From positions 1 to 64,000 of the forward strand of contig QJVW01000094.1 in the NCBI GenBank assembly GCA_003235575.1: a DNA stretch of 64,000 bases, read 5' to 3'. The translations under genes and the position numbers were made by a program. This DNA comes from Candidatus Eiseniibacteriota bacterium. GTDB taxonomy: Bacteria > Eisenbacteria > RBG-16-71-46 > SZUA-252. Below, piece after piece: positions 12,003 through 21,130 of the stretch; the first letter of the stretch is position 1, and the number at the start of each line of letters is the position of its first letter. The notes below the pieces were generated by a model that was given only the letters and a program-made list of their open reading frames with translations, was not told the DNA's origin and did no database searches.

Positions 12003-12018
12003 AGCATCGGGCGTGCCT
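12003..12018 (-). promoter_or_regulatory. Putative sigma54 (-24/-12) promoter of the S8 protease gene
   Basis: Minus strand A-GGCACG-CCCG-ATGCT, GG-N10-GC spacing; shares ACAGGCACGCC with the element at 9302-9317. Confidence 0.42.
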
Positions 12019-12039
12019 GTGGCAAGCCCCGTGGGGCGG

Positions 12040-13101
12040 CTATAAACCCTTCAGCGCTTTCAGCGTAGCGGCCCTGGCCGGCAGGCGCTGGACGCCGGCG
12101 GCGGTTGCCCAGCGCGCATTCCCCCCATGCTGGTCGGACCCAGCCGCGACCTCCCAGACTTCGATCGTGTAGTCGTGCGAGTACGTGCGGTGACGGATCG
12201 TTCGGAGCGGGCCGCGCGGTGGATCCAGCACGCCGTTCGCTCGAGCCAGGAACGTGGCGGCGCGGCGGGCGGCGGGCGGCCGAGATACGGCCATGCTGGG
12301 CGGGGCGACGGTCGCGCCGCCGTCGGCGGGATCGGGCAGCAGCAGCACGCGACGACCGCGCCGCACCAAGAGCATCACGCGATGCTCCTTGCGCGGAGTC
12401 TGTAGCCCCGCCGCCTCGGGGTAGCGGTCGGGGCGGCCGCTGCGTCGCGCGCGGCACCATCGCTCGACGGGACAACGCTCGCAGAGCGGATCCCGCGCGA
12501 GGCATACCGTCGCGCCCAATTCCATCAGGGCCTGCGTCCAGTCTCCGGGTCGCGGTCCCGGCGCCAGCGCCTCCGCCCGCGCGGTCACCGCACGGCGGAG
12601 CGCCGGATCGTCGCGCCGGCCCTTTCGGCCATCCCAGCGCGCGATCACGCGGACGACGTTCCCATCGACCGCGGCGGCCGGTACGCCGAAGGCGATGCTC
12701 GCGATCGCCGCGGCCGTGTAGGCGCCGATGCCCGGAAGGGCCCGCAGCCCGTCGAGGGATTGCGGCACCGCCCCGGCGTGCTCCCTGACGACGAGGCGCG
12801 CTCCACGATGAAGGTTGCGGGCGCGCCGGTAATAGCCGAGGCCCGACCATGCCGTCAGGACCGCCGTCTCCCGCGCGCGGGCCAGCGCGCCAACCGTCGG
12901 AAAGCGCGCGAGGAACCGTTCGAAGAACGGGATCACCGTCTCCACGCGCGTCTGTTGCAGCATGATCTCGCTCACCCAGATCGCGTACGGATCCCGCGTG
13001 CGCCGCCACGGAAGGTCGCGGTGATGGACGCGGTACCAGCGGAGAAGCGCGGCGCGGCGGGCCGCGTCGTCGCGGTCGGACCGCCGGCGGGTCGGCGTCA
13101 C
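12040..13101 (-). CDS. mutY: A/G-specific adenine glycosylase
   Basis: DPYAIWVSEIMLQQTRVETV, LPGIGAYTAAAIASIAFG, Fe-S cysteines C-X6-CERC-X5-C; GTG start overlapping upstream stop. Confidence 0.92.
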   Translation of the reverse strand: MTPTRRRSDRDDAARRAALLRWYRVHHRDLPWRRTRDPYAIWVSEIMLQQTRVETVIPFFERFLARFPTVGALARARETAVLTAWSGLGYYRRARNLHRGARLVVREHAGAVPQSLDGLRALPGIGAYTAAAIASIAFGVPAAAVDGNVVRVIARWDGRKGRRDDPALRRAVTARAEALAPGPRPGDWTQALMELGATVCLARDPLCERCPVERWCRARRSGRPDRYPEAAGLQTPRKEHRVMLLVRRGRRVLLLPDPADGGATVAPPSMAVSRPPAARRAATFLARANGVLDPPRGPLRTIRHRTYSHDYTIEVWEVAAGSDQHGGNARWATAAGVQRLPARAATLKALKGL

Positions 13102-14420
13102 GCGATGCGTTCGGCCGCGCGATGCCCGCTGATCACGGCGCTTTCGATGGTGGCCGGCAGGCCGGTATCGGTCCAATCGCCGGCAAGGTAGAGACCGGCA
13201 ACGGCCGTCTCGGCGCCGGGTCGATGCGCCTGGACCATCGGCGTGGAGCGGATGGTCGCGCGGCGTTCCTTGAACACCCGCGCGTCCAGAACGCGGGCAT
13301 CGCGCGCCGCGGAAAACGCCTCGCGGAGTTCGGCGGTCGTCTCCGACGCGATCACGGCGACGTCGCGCGTCGTATCGGCGAAGGCGGCGCTTCGAATGGT
13401 GCCGACCTGGTGACGGCCCGGCACGCGGCTCCCGCGATCGAACGCCCACTGGGTCGCGGTTCCGATCATGCCGATGAACCGCGAAGGAAGCACCGGTCGG
13501 TCGAACGTGTGCACCGTGGAGACGATGGGCGCCCATGGCGTCGCCACCACGTGCCGGTAGGGGGCGAGAAGCTCGGAGCCCAGCATCCATCCGAACCGTT
13601 CGTGCGGCACGGCGAGCACGACCGCGCCGGCGTCGAGGTGCTGCCCACCCAGCAGGGAGACGCCGGCAACGCGGCCGTTCGCGACGCGCACGCCGAGCGC
13701 GGTCGTGCGAAACCGGACCGCGCCGCCCCGCGCCGTGAGATACGGCTCGAACCCCGCGAGCAGCTCCCCGAGGCCCCGCCTCGCCAGGGCCAGGCCGCTC
13801 TTCGGAGCGGGCGCGCCGAGGAGTTGATCGAGCACGCGGGCGAACAGGAGCGCCGATCCGTCCTCGGGACTCTCGTTGAGGGCCGCGATGGCCAGGGGTT
13901 CCAGAACGGTTCGAAGATCCTTCGCGTCGCCGATGCCCTGGCGGCCCGACAGCCATTCGGCGACGGTGAGCGACTCGGCCGCTTCCGGGGAGGCGAGAAG
14001 CGCCTTGACCTTGTCACGGAGCGCGAACGCCGCGATGCGTCCGGCCCCGGAGAGGCGCGAGCAGGAGCCGATGGCCGCCAACCAATGGAACGGCGCGGGG
14101 AGGTTCGGCGCGGAGAGGGCGTAGGCGCCGAACCCGCGCTCCCAGAAGTGAATCCGCAGCGTGGCGTCCGCGTGGAGGGCGCCGCGGGTCCCGAGCCGGT
14201 CGAGCAAGCGGAGCGTTTCGCCGTAGAAGGAGCCGAGGACGTGCTGCCCGTTGTCGCGGACCTCGCCGGTGCGCGGGTCGGTCCAGGAAGCCGCGCGTCC
14301 TCCGACGCGCTGCCGCGTCTCGATCACGGTGACGCGGGCGCCCCGCTCCGCGAGCGCGGTGGCGGCCGCGACGCCGGCGAAGCCGGCGCCGACCACCAAG
14401 ACGTCCGGCGCGCCCGCCAT
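13098..14420 (-). CDS. hpnE: Hydroxysqualene dehydroxylase (FAD-dependent)
   Basis: N-terminal DVLVVGAGFAGVAAATALAERGARVTVIE; context with hpnC and hpnD. Confidence 0.85.
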   Translation of the reverse strand: MAGAPDVLVVGAGFAGVAAATALAERGARVTVIETRQRVGGRAASWTDPRTGEVRDNGQHVLGSFYGETLRLLDRLGTRGALHADATLRIHFWERGFGAYALSAPNLPAPFHWLAAIGSCSRLSGAGRIAAFALRDKVKALLASPEAAESLTVAEWLSGRQGIGDAKDLRTVLEPLAIAALNESPEDGSALLFARVLDQLLGAPAPKSGLALARRGLGELLAGFEPYLTARGGAVRFRTTALGVRVANGRVAGVSLLGGQHLDAGAVVLAVPHERFGWMLGSELLAPYRHVVATPWAPIVSTVHTFDRPVLPSRFIGMIGTATQWAFDRGSRVPGRHQVGTIRSAAFADTTRDVAVIASETTAELREAFSAARDARVLDARVFKERRATIRSTPMVQAHRPGAETAVAGLYLAGDWTDTGLPATIESAVISGHRAAERIA

Positions 14421-14431
14421 GGCCCGCGCGC

Positions 14432-15325
14432 TCAGCGGCCGAGCCGGATCGCGGCGGCGGTCGTGGCCGCGATCCAGACGCGCTCGAGACGCGGCACGCG
14501 GATTTCGCGCGCGAAGACGTCGTAGCCGGACGCCTCGATCCGCTCCAGCAGACGGTGGTAGACGCGGCCCATGATTTCCGCGGCCACGTAGCGGCGCCGA
14601 TCCAGGGTCCGCATCTCGCGCTCCGCCGCGTCGAAGTACGTGCGCGCGCGGTCCGCCTGGTAGCGCAGGAGCCGGACCGTCTCCTCGGTCCGCTCTCCCC
14701 GGAGGATCGTCTCCTCCGGGACGCCGAAGCGCTCACGCTCGTCGGCGGGAAGGTAGATGCGCCCGCGCGCCGCGTCCGTGCCGACGTCGCGGAGGATGTT
14801 CGTCAACTGAAGCGCCAAGCCCAGCGACTCGGCATACGCGCGCGCCCGCTCCTCCTCGTCTCCGAAGACATGCAGGCAGATGAGCCCAACGACCGAGGCG
14901 ACGCGGAAGCAGTATCCGCGCAGCGCCGCGAAGGTGTCGTAACGCTCGTGATCCAGGTCCATCTCCACGCCCTCGACGAGTTCCTCGAGGTACCGGAGCG
15001 GAATTCCGAATCGCCGGACGTGCGGCGCCAGGGCGATGCTTTCCGGCTCCCGTGGCAGTCCCTCGGCCAGGGCGGCCACGTCCCGCCGCCACGCCTCGAT
15101 CCTGTGCCGGGCCCGATCGGGATCGGGCTCCTCGTCGACGGAATCGTCCACCGCGCGGCTCCAGGCGTGGATGGCGCGAATGGCGTCCCGCTGTTCGCGC
15201 GGCAGAAGCACGAAGGCCACGCCGAACGTCGTGCTTCGCGTCGGCGCGGGGGCGCGCCGGTCGGCGACCGGGGCGCCGTCGGGACCCGGCGGCTCGATCA
15301 CGGGGGCTTCGAGCGGCGGCGTCAC
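14432..15325 (-). CDS. hpnD: Presqualene diphosphate synthase
   Basis: Squalene/phytoene synthase family: AWSRAVDDSVDE, LTNILRDVGTDAARGRIYLP. Confidence 0.87.
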   Translation of the reverse strand: MTPPLEAPVIEPPGPDGAPVADRRAPAPTRSTTFGVAFVLLPREQRDAIRAIHAWSRAVDDSVDEEPDPDRARHRIEAWRRDVAALAEGLPREPESIALAPHVRRFGIPLRYLEELVEGVEMDLDHERYDTFAALRGYCFRVASVVGLICLHVFGDEEERARAYAESLGLALQLTNILRDVGTDAARGRIYLPADERERFGVPEETILRGERTEETVRLLRYQADRARTYFDAAEREMRTLDRRRYVAAEIMGRVYHRLLERIEASGYDVFAREIRVPRLERVWIAATTAAAIRLGR

Positions 15326-16221
15326 CCGTCGAACCCCAGGAACGCCGCGAGCGCGACGCGCGCCCGGCTCCATCCGCTCAGGGACGGGCGTCGGTGGATC
15401 ACGCGCCAGCCGCGCCGCGCGACCGCGCGCAGGATCGAGCGACCGCCAAGCACGGTGGCGCGCAGTTGGATCGAAAGCGGGAACGGCGTCACGCGGCAGA
15501 CCAACCGCCCCTGTTCGAAGAGCTTGTCCGTCGCGTTGCATTCGTGGAGCAGGAGGCGCGTCAGGCGCGGCCGCGACGCCGCCGCGGTGAGCGTCTCCAC
15601 CTCCAGGTCGAATCGCCGCAGGTCCTCGAGGGGGATGAAGACGCGACCCCGTTCGAGGTCGCGGCCAAGGTCCTGCCACATGTTCGTCAATTGCAGCGCC
15701 GTGCAGAGCGCGTCCGAGGCGCGGATCGTTTCCGGGTCGTCGATGTCGTGCAGCGCCAGAACCAGGCGGCCGATCGTGTTCGCGCTGCCGCGGCAGTACG
15801 CGAGCAGATCGTCCCACACCGCGTATCGGGTGTTCCGGGCGTCGTCGCGAAAGGCGGCGAGCAGATCGAAGAACGGCTCGGCGGGAAGGGTGAATCGATC
15901 GACGGCGTCCGCCAGCGCCGTGAGGAGCGGTCCGCGCGGAGTTCCGTCCAGCGCCGCGATCAGGGCGGCCTCGATCCGGTCCAGGGCCGCCAGCCGGTGC
16001 TCGGACGGAGCGTCGGCGTCGGCCACGTCGTCGGCGGTCCGCGCGAAGGCGTAGATCGCCGCGAGGGCGAGCCGCCGCTCGGCTCCCAGCAGCCGCATGG
16101 CGACGGGGAAGTTCTCCGCGTGCGCGCGCACGATGGCGTCGCACACGGCGTAGGCCTCGTGGAGCGGAACCGGCTCTCCCTCGAACTCGGGATGTTCGAT
16201 GTTCCGGGCGGGCGTCGACAT
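15322..16221 (-). CDS. hpnC: Squalene synthase HpnC
   Basis: Squalene/phytoene synthase family: FARTADDVADAD, LTNMWQDLGRDLERGRVFIP. Confidence 0.87.
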   Translation of the reverse strand: MSTPARNIEHPEFEGEPVPLHEAYAVCDAIVRAHAENFPVAMRLLGAERRLALAAIYAFARTADDVADADAPSEHRLAALDRIEAALIAALDGTPRGPLLTALADAVDRFTLPAEPFFDLLAAFRDDARNTRYAVWDDLLAYCRGSANTIGRLVLALHDIDDPETIRASDALCTALQLTNMWQDLGRDLERGRVFIPLEDLRRFDLEVETLTAAASRPRLTRLLLHECNATDKLFEQGRLVCRVTPFPLSIQLRATVLGGRSILRAVARRGWRVIHRRPSLSGWSRARVALAAFLGFDG

Positions 16222-16264
16222 GGGTCTCCTCGCGTCCGCGCCGGCAACCGGCGCGCCGACGGCC

Positions 16265-16293
16265 AGTACATCACGCGGGCCTTGGGGCGTCAA
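16265..16293 (-). promoter_or_regulatory. Putative sigma70-type promoter of hpnCDE-mutY
   Basis: Minus strand TTGACG-N17-TGTACT upstream of the hpnC start. Confidence 0.4.
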
Positions 16294-16328
16294 GGCGGCC
16301 GCGCGGGGCGGAAGCCCGCGCGCAGCGT

Positions 16329-17432
16329 CTACTGCACGCGCCGTCGCCGGTTCTGACTGTAGTCGACGAAGAGGTAGGAGCCGAGCGAGTCGAGGTCGGA
16401 GTAGTAGGCGCGCCCCTTGTTCAGCTGCGTGAACCGTTCCACGAACCGAACCAGGTACGGGTCCTGCGTCACCATGAAGGTCGTGACCGGGATCTTCTTG
16501 CGGCGGCACTGGACGGCCTCGTCCAGGGTCTTGTTCACGATCTTCGGGTCGAGGCCGAACGCGTTCTTGTAGAGCCGGCCGTTCTCGTGGATCGCGGACG
16601 GCTTCCCGTCGGTGATCATGAAGATCTGCTTGTTCACGTGCTTCTGCCTTCCGAGAATCTTCTGCGCCAGCTGCAGCCCCGCCTTCGTGTTCGTGTGGTA
16701 CGGCCCCACCGAGGCGTAGGGGATGTCGCGCACCTTCACCTCCCACGCATCGTCTCCGAAGAGCGCCACGGCGATCGAATCCTTGGGGTAGCGCGTCATG
16801 ATCAGCTCGGAGAGCGCCAGCGCCGCCTGTTTGGCCGGCGTGATGCGATCCTCGCCGTAGAGGATCATCGAGTGGCTGACGTCGATCAGGACGACCGTGG
16901 CGCAGGAGGAGAGGCTTTCCGTCTCGAAGACCTCCAGGTCTTCCTCGGAAAGCGAGGAGCCATCGGCGCCCGGCTCCCCCCCGGCTCGGCGCATGGAATT
17001 GCGGACGCTGGAGAGGAAATCGATATCGGCGATTGAATCGCCGAACGCGTAGGGGCGCGTTTCGGAGATCTTCTCTCCTCCGGATCCGGTGCGGGGGACG
17101 CGGTGCTCGCCTGCCGAATCGCGCGCGAGGTCCGAGAAGATCCGTTCCAGGGAGTCCTTCCGGATCATCCGCTCGCCCGTTCGGGTGAGAACCGTCTTGC
17201 CGTCCACGTCCCGAATCGCGTCCTGTTCGCGGAGCCGCTTCTTGAAGTCCTCCAGCGTGAACTTCTCGTTGAAGAACCCGAAACGTTCGCCCAGTTCCTC
17301 CATGGCCTGGAGCGCTTCGTCCACGTTTCCGTCGGTCATGAGGAGCAGGCGGTTGTAGAGCGACAGGAGATTCTTCAGGAAGTTCATGTCCCGAAGCATC
17401 GTGTCGTCCCATTGCGAGTACCGGAAATCCAT
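16329..17432 (-). CDS. VWA domain protein
   Basis: MIDAS-like LIDVSHSM; partner AAA+ gene immediately upstream. Confidence 0.85.
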   Translation of the reverse strand: MDFRYSQWDDTMLRDMNFLKNLLSLYNRLLLMTDGNVDEALQAMEELGERFGFFNEKFTLEDFKKRLREQDAIRDVDGKTVLTRTGERMIRKDSLERIFSDLARDSAGEHRVPRTGSGGEKISETRPYAFGDSIADIDFLSSVRNSMRRAGGEPGADGSSLSEEDLEVFETESLSSCATVVLIDVSHSMILYGEDRITPAKQAALALSELIMTRYPKDSIAVALFGDDAWEVKVRDIPYASVGPYHTNTKAGLQLAQKILGRQKHVNKQIFMITDGKPSAIHENGRLYKNAFGLDPKIVNKTLDEAVQCRRKKIPVTTFMVTQDPYLVRFVERFTQLNKGRAYYSDLDSLGSYLFVDYSQNRRRRVQ

Positions 17433-17462
17433 GTCGGGGTCCGTCGGCGGCGACGCCGGCGC

Positions 17463-18944
17463 CTAGTCCTCGGCCTCTTCGGGTTTGCCGAGCATCGTGG
17501 AGAACATGTCGGTGTAGGCGAGCGCGGCCGTGTCCGTCCGCTCCTTCGCCAGGATCGAGCTCTGGTGGAGCGCCTCCAGCACGAACTCCATGGCCGTCGG
17601 CAGCTCCACGCCGTCGCGCGCGGGGAGGTAGCGCTTGGAAAGATCCTCGAGGCCCGCCACCTGCGCCAGGCGCTGGTGGAATTCGCGCGTCGGCAGATCG
17701 TCCGAGATCTCGATCTTCTTTCCCTGGGCGAACCAGCGGAGGATGGGGTCGTACTCCGACGCCGCGCCTTCGCCCTTCTCCTTGACCTTGTACGCGTCGG
17801 GGAAGTACTTCACGAAGATTTCCTTCACGCCCTTTCCGATCAGGTGCTTGGCGACCGCGACGGCGCCCTCCTGCTCGCCTTCGTAGACCAACTCGACCTT
17901 GCCGGTGATCGAGGCGATCCCCTGCTGGAAGTCGCAGATGCGCACCGCCACGCGGCGTTCGCCGTGCCGAATCGCGCGTCGCTCGGCGTTCGAGATCAGG
18001 CACTCCAGGAGGGAAATCGTCATCCGGACGCTGACGCCGCTCGACTGGTCCACATAGGAGGATTTGCGGGCCTGGATCGCGACGGTTTCCACGAGTTCGC
18101 GGATGTAGTCGGGAACGGAGACCTCGATCCCCCCGGGACGCTTCACCCACGCCTCCTGCGCGGTGACCTGCATCGCGTCCTCTACGTTGAAGGGGTAGTG
18201 GGTCATGATCTGCGACGCGATGCGGTCGCGGAGCGGCGTGATGATGTTGCCGCGGTTCGTATAGTCCTCCGGATTCGCCGAGAAGACGATCTGGATGTCC
18301 AGCGGAAGGCGGATCGGAAATCCCCGGACCTGGACGTCTTTTTCCTCGAGGATGTTCAACAGCCCCACCTGGATGCGCGGCTGGAGGTCGGGGAGCTCGT
18401 TGATCGCGAAGATCCCGCGGTTGGTGCGCGGGATGATGCCGTAGTGCATCACCTCGGGGTCGGAGTAGGAAAGGCGCCGATTCGCCGCCTTGATCGGATC
18501 GATGTCCCCGATCAGGTCGGCGATCGTCACGTCGGGCGTCGCCAGCTTTTCCCGGTAGCGTTCATCGCGATGAACCCAGCGAACCTTCACTTCGTCCCCG
18601 GATTCCGCCACGCGCCGCGTGCACGCGTGGCACAGCGGTCCGAGCGGGTCGTCGTTCAGATCGCAGCCGTCGACGGCGGGCACCCACTCGTCCAGGAACC
18701 GCGAGAGGCTGCGCAGCAGCCGCGTCTTCGCCTGGCCGCGCAGTCCGAGCAGGATGAAGTCGTGGCCGCTCAGGATCGCGTTCTCGATCTGGGGGATCAC
18801 GGTCCGGTCGTAGCCGATGATCCCGGGGAAGAGGGTGTCGCCCCGCCCGATGGCGGCGACCAGGTTCTGGCGCATCTCCTCCTTCACCGTGCGTGGCTGG
18901 TGTCCGCTAACTCTAAGCTGTTGAATCGTTTGTGGGCGGCTCAT
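17463..18944 (-). CDS. MoxR/magnesium-chelatase-like AAA+ ATPase
   Basis: LLGLRGQAKTRLLRSL Walker A-like; GIFAINELPDLQPRIQVGLLNILEE; IVFSANPEDYTNRG. Confidence 0.85.
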   Translation of the reverse strand: MSRPQTIQQLRVSGHQPRTVKEEMRQNLVAAIGRGDTLFPGIIGYDRTVIPQIENAILSGHDFILLGLRGQAKTRLLRSLSRFLDEWVPAVDGCDLNDDPLGPLCHACTRRVAESGDEVKVRWVHRDERYREKLATPDVTIADLIGDIDPIKAANRRLSYSDPEVMHYGIIPRTNRGIFAINELPDLQPRIQVGLLNILEEKDVQVRGFPIRLPLDIQIVFSANPEDYTNRGNIITPLRDRIASQIMTHYPFNVEDAMQVTAQEAWVKRPGGIEVSVPDYIRELVETVAIQARKSSYVDQSSGVSVRMTISLLECLISNAERRAIRHGERRVAVRICDFQQGIASITGKVELVYEGEQEGAVAVAKHLIGKGVKEIFVKYFPDAYKVKEKGEGAASEYDPILRWFAQGKKIEISDDLPTREFHQRLAQVAGLEDLSKRYLPARDGVELPTAMEFVLEALHQSSILAKERTDTAALAYTDMFSTMLGKPEEAED

Positions 18945-19063
18945 GGTGCTCCGTCGGGTCAGGGTTCGGGCCGTCGTTCGCGTGCGTCGAGCGTACCGTT
19001 AGATGCGTCCCGGGACAAGGTCGGCGGGGAAAACCGCGGATGGACCGGATATCAAAATATAAG

Positions 19064-19092
19064 TTGACCGAAACGCCCACTTTGCCGAAAAT
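19064..19092 (+). promoter_or_regulatory. Putative promoter of lrp-like gene
   Basis: TTGACC-N17-GAAAAT in an AT-rich island; predicted start site within a few nt of the ATG at 19102. Confidence 0.38.
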
Positions 19093-19101
19093 TATTAGGC
19101 G

Positions 19102-19599
19102 ATGGTGAAAGAACGTCGAAATAAAGAAGGCAACGGCTACGTTCTGGACGGAATCGACCGGAAAATTCTCGCGCTCCTACAGGACAACGCCAAGATGCCG
19201 CAGGCCGTGGTGGCGAAGAAAGTGGGGCTGACCGCTCCATCGATCCACGACCGGATTCGAAAGCTGGAGGGCGAGGGCTACATCCGCGGATACGTCGCCG
19301 TGCTCGATCCACACAAGATGGGCCAGGAGATCACGGCGTTCGTGGAGGTCTTCGTCGAGCATCCGAAATTCGAGGACCATTTCATCAAGGCCGTGAGCAC
19401 GCTGGACGAAGTGCTCGAGTGCCATCACATCACGGGCGAGTTTTCGATCCTGCTCAAGATTCGCGTCCCCGACATGGCCGCGTTTCGCCGGCTCCTGATC
19501 GAACACCTCAACACGCTCCGCGGGGTGCGCCAGACGCGCACGGTGATGGTTCTCGCCACGGCGAAGGAGCAGCGTCGCCTCCGGGTGGATGCAACGTAG
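19102..19599 (+). CDS. Lrp/AsnC family transcriptional regulator
   Basis: LDGIDRKILALLQDNAKMPQAVVAKKVGLTAPSIHDRIRKLEGEGYIRGYVAVLDP. Confidence 0.93.
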   Translation: MVKERRNKEGNGYVLDGIDRKILALLQDNAKMPQAVVAKKVGLTAPSIHDRIRKLEGEGYIRGYVAVLDPHKMGQEITAFVEVFVEHPKFEDHFIKAVSTLDEVLECHHITGEFSILLKIRVPDMAAFRRLLIEHLNTLRGVRQTRTVMVLATAKEQRRLRVDAT

Positions 19600-19663
19600 G
19601 ACCGCAGGTCCGATCGATAACGTAGACCACGAACCGACACAAGGAACGAGAGGAGCACACATC

Positions 19664-21019
19664 ATGAACCCGATCAGCACCGGCGCGAGCGTCCACGTGA
19701 CGCCGGACAAGGTCCACGCCACGCTCGCCAAGCACATGCTCGCCGACGGCTTCGACATGGTCCTGGATCTGGAGAAGAGCGAAGGCGTCTGGCTCCACGA
19801 CGGGCGGAGCGGGAAGAAGATGATGGACTTCTTTTCCTTCTTCGCGTCGAACCCGGTGGGAATGAACCATCCCGGCATGAAGACGCCGGAGTTCCAGGCG
19901 CGGCTGCTCAAGGCGGCGCTCCACAACGTGACCAACAGCGACGTCTACACGACGGAGTTCGCCGAATTCGTGGAGACGTTCGCGCGCCACACCATGGGCG
20001 GCGGGTTCCGGCACGCCTTCTTCGTGGCCGGCGGCACGCTGGGCGTCGAGAACGCCCTCAAGGCCGCCTTCGACTGGAAGGTCCGCAAGAACTTCGCGCG
20101 CGGCTACCGCGAGGAGCGGGGCACCCGCGTGCTGCACTTCGACCAGGCGTTCCACGGCCGCTCGGGCTACACGCTCTCGCTGACCAACACGACCGACCCG
20201 CGGAAAACCGCCTACTTCCCGAAATTCGAGTGGCCGCGCGTCACCAACCCGAAGGCCGCGTTCCCGCTCACGGACGACCGGATCGCCGACGTGAAGGCGC
20301 GGGAGGCCCTCGCCGTGGCGCAGATGGAGCGCGCGTTCGCCAAGTACCCGGATGAAATCGCCGCCATCATCATCGAGCCCATCCAGGGCGAGGGCGGCGA
20401 CAACCACTTCCGTCCGGAGTTCTTCCGGGAGCTTCGTCGCATCGCCGACCAGCACGAAGCGATGCTCGTGTTCGACGAAGTGCAGGCGGGCTTCGGTCTC
20501 ACGGGGAAGTTCTGGGCCTTCGAGCACTACGGCGTGAAGCCGGACATGGTCGCCTTCGGCAAGAAGGCGCAGGTCTGCGGCTTCATCGCGAACGAGCGTA
20601 TCGACGACGTGGCGGACAACGTGTTCCACGTGTCGAGCCGCATCAACTCGACCTGGGGCGGCAACCTGGTCGACATGATCCGCTGCCAGCGCTATCTGGA
20701 GATCATGGCGGAGGAGAAGCTGGTGGAGAACGCGGCCGCTCGCGGCGCGGAGCTCCTGACCGGTCTCGAAGCCCTGGTGAAGGAATTCCCCGAGCACGTC
20801 ATGAACGCACGAGGCAAGGGCCTCATGTGCGCGTTCGACCTGCGCGACGGGGCGCTGCGGGATCAGGTGATCGCCAACGCCGGCGACATGGGGGTCGTCG
20901 TCCTTGGGTGCGGCCCGCAGTCGATCCGCTTCCGGCCGCCTCTCATCATCACCAAGGCCGAGATCGCGGAGGGACTCGACAAGTTCCGCGAGAGCATCAA
21001 GAAGGCGATCGGGCGGTAG
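19664..21019 (+). CDS. lat: L-lysine 6-transaminase (lysine epsilon-aminotransferase)
   Basis: Class III aminotransferase; VFDEVQAGFGLTGKFWAFEHYGVKPDMVAFGKKAQVCG characteristic of the Lat family. Confidence 0.88.
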   Translation: MNPISTGASVHVTPDKVHATLAKHMLADGFDMVLDLEKSEGVWLHDGRSGKKMMDFFSFFASNPVGMNHPGMKTPEFQARLLKAALHNVTNSDVYTTEFAEFVETFARHTMGGGFRHAFFVAGGTLGVENALKAAFDWKVRKNFARGYREERGTRVLHFDQAFHGRSGYTLSLTNTTDPRKTAYFPKFEWPRVTNPKAAFPLTDDRIADVKAREALAVAQMERAFAKYPDEIAAIIIEPIQGEGGDNHFRPEFFRELRRIADQHEAMLVFDEVQAGFGLTGKFWAFEHYGVKPDMVAFGKKAQVCGFIANERIDDVADNVFHVSSRINSTWGGNLVDMIRCQRYLEIMAEEKLVENAAARGAELLTGLEALVKEFPEHVMNARGKGLMCAFDLRDGALRDQVIANAGDMGVVVLGCGPQSIRFRPPLIITKAEIAEGLDKFRESIKKAIGR

Positions 21020-21044
21020 ACCGCGGCACATCGGTTGGAGGAGG

Positions 21045-21071
21045 AAGGGGGCGCCACGCGGCGCCCCCTTT
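21045..21071. terminator. Hairpin terminator after lat
   Basis: AAGGGGGCGCC-ACGC-GGCGCCCCCTTT, 11 bp perfect stem between convergent genes. Confidence 0.8.
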
Positions 21072-21130
21072 GCCGTTGATCCCGGTACGAGGGGCGGCCC
21101 GCGCGACAGCCGCGAATTGTCGCGTCGCGC

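Noticed and set aside
17103-19067. 654-aa forward ORF
   Set aside because: Antisense to MoxR/VWA genes; no domain, biased L/V/R/D/H content.
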